The notes under the pieces: model-generated
The model's input: the letters and a program-made list of their open reading frames with translations, nothing else
Database searches by the model: none
What the model was told of the DNA's origin: nothing
Part shown: positions 63,910-64,000 of the stretch, one piece after another
Layout: each line of letters starts with the position of its first letter
Numbering within the stretch: position 1 is the first letter of the stretch
From: Marinomonas posidonica IVIA-Po-181
GTDB lineage: Bacteria > Pseudomonadota > Gammaproteobacteria > Pseudomonadales > Marinomonadaceae
Length of the DNA stretch: 64,000 nucleotides
NCBI RefSeq assembly: GCF_000214215.1
Contig: NC_015559.1
Location: 3,211,001 to 3,275,000, forward strand
Direction: 5' to 3'
Position numbers and translations under genes: made by a program

Positions 63910-64000
63910 CTATTTACTGGTCATTAGGCTCCAAAACGCCTCGACCATCGGGTTCTTTAGGCTCTTGTTAAGAGTGAATAAGCCAATGTCGTACGGAGCG
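63910..64000 (-). CDS. LysR-family regulator, 3' end only (runs off right edge)
   Basis: The last ~30 codons of a minus-strand gene are present: APYDIGLFTLNKSLKNPMVE then AFWSLMTSK and a TAG at 63910-63912. The C-terminus matches the truncated fragment at 61523-61636, so the two are paralogues. It is convergent with the chemoreceptor gene. Confidence 0.7.
   Translation of the reverse strand, partial: APYDIGLFTLNKSLKNPMVEAFWSLMTSK

Overview
The window looks like chromosome from a marine gammaproteobacterium of the Oceanospirillales, most like Marinomonas. This is inferred from the TRAP, DctBD, HlyU, VF530 and EF-P modification genes, the gammaproteobacterial GshA/SlyD/YebG set and the moderate, AT-leaning base composition. 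No rRNA, tRNA, CRISPR array, prophage or complete insertion sequence was seen. Nearly all of it is coding, with short operons on both strands.

Left part (1-8.9 kb): a complete oxidative hexuronate regulon. A DctPQM TRAP transporter probably imports galacturonate/glucuronate. Udh oxidises it to the aldaro-lactone, Gli moves the lactone from 1,5 to 1,4, Gci opens it to a 3-deoxy-2-keto-hexarate, KdgD makes 2-ketoglutarate semialdehyde, and an aldehyde dehydrogenase (cut by the left edge) gives 2-oxoglutarate. A GntR/FCD regulator lies between the two arms, and the same palindromic operator-like sequence occurs on both sides of its gene.

9-27 kb: a diguanylate cyclase, a DctB/DctD-type two-component system (DctD has GAFTDA in place of GAFTGA), several regulator/exporter pairs (LysR, LysE, EamA, MocR), DoxX, azoreductase, CurA and a GMC oxidoreductase. 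The whole EF-P beta-lysylation set is present but dispersed (epmA at 13.5 kb, efp and epmB divergent at 24.1-25.9 kb). An RNase J-like nuclease at 25.9-27.3 kb appears to start at a non-canonical ATC codon.

27-42 kb: a NYN-domain protein, a second GGDEF protein, VF530, an HlyU-family protein, a hydrolase/SDR pair, a CecR-YbhGFS-like efflux operon, and the glutathione-dependent formaldehyde pathway (adhC, fghA) with a divergent LysR and a 12-bp palindrome between them.

42-53 kb: fumC behind a FagA-like gene with two Fur boxes, slyD, a DUF1439 lipoprotein, MscS, yebG with a very clean LexA box, an amino-acid ABC transporter operon with a PLP sulfur-amino-acid enzyme, and a broken outer-membrane-protein gene.

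53-64 kb: a 2-ketogluconate module (PtxS-like LacI, kguK, kguD) with a PtxS-type operator, gshA, a third GGDEF protein, sotB, a chemoreceptor, and a rearranged zone. That zone holds two IS5-type miniature elements with intact target duplications and two truncated LysR genes joined at their broken ends. A related LysR gene runs off the right edge.
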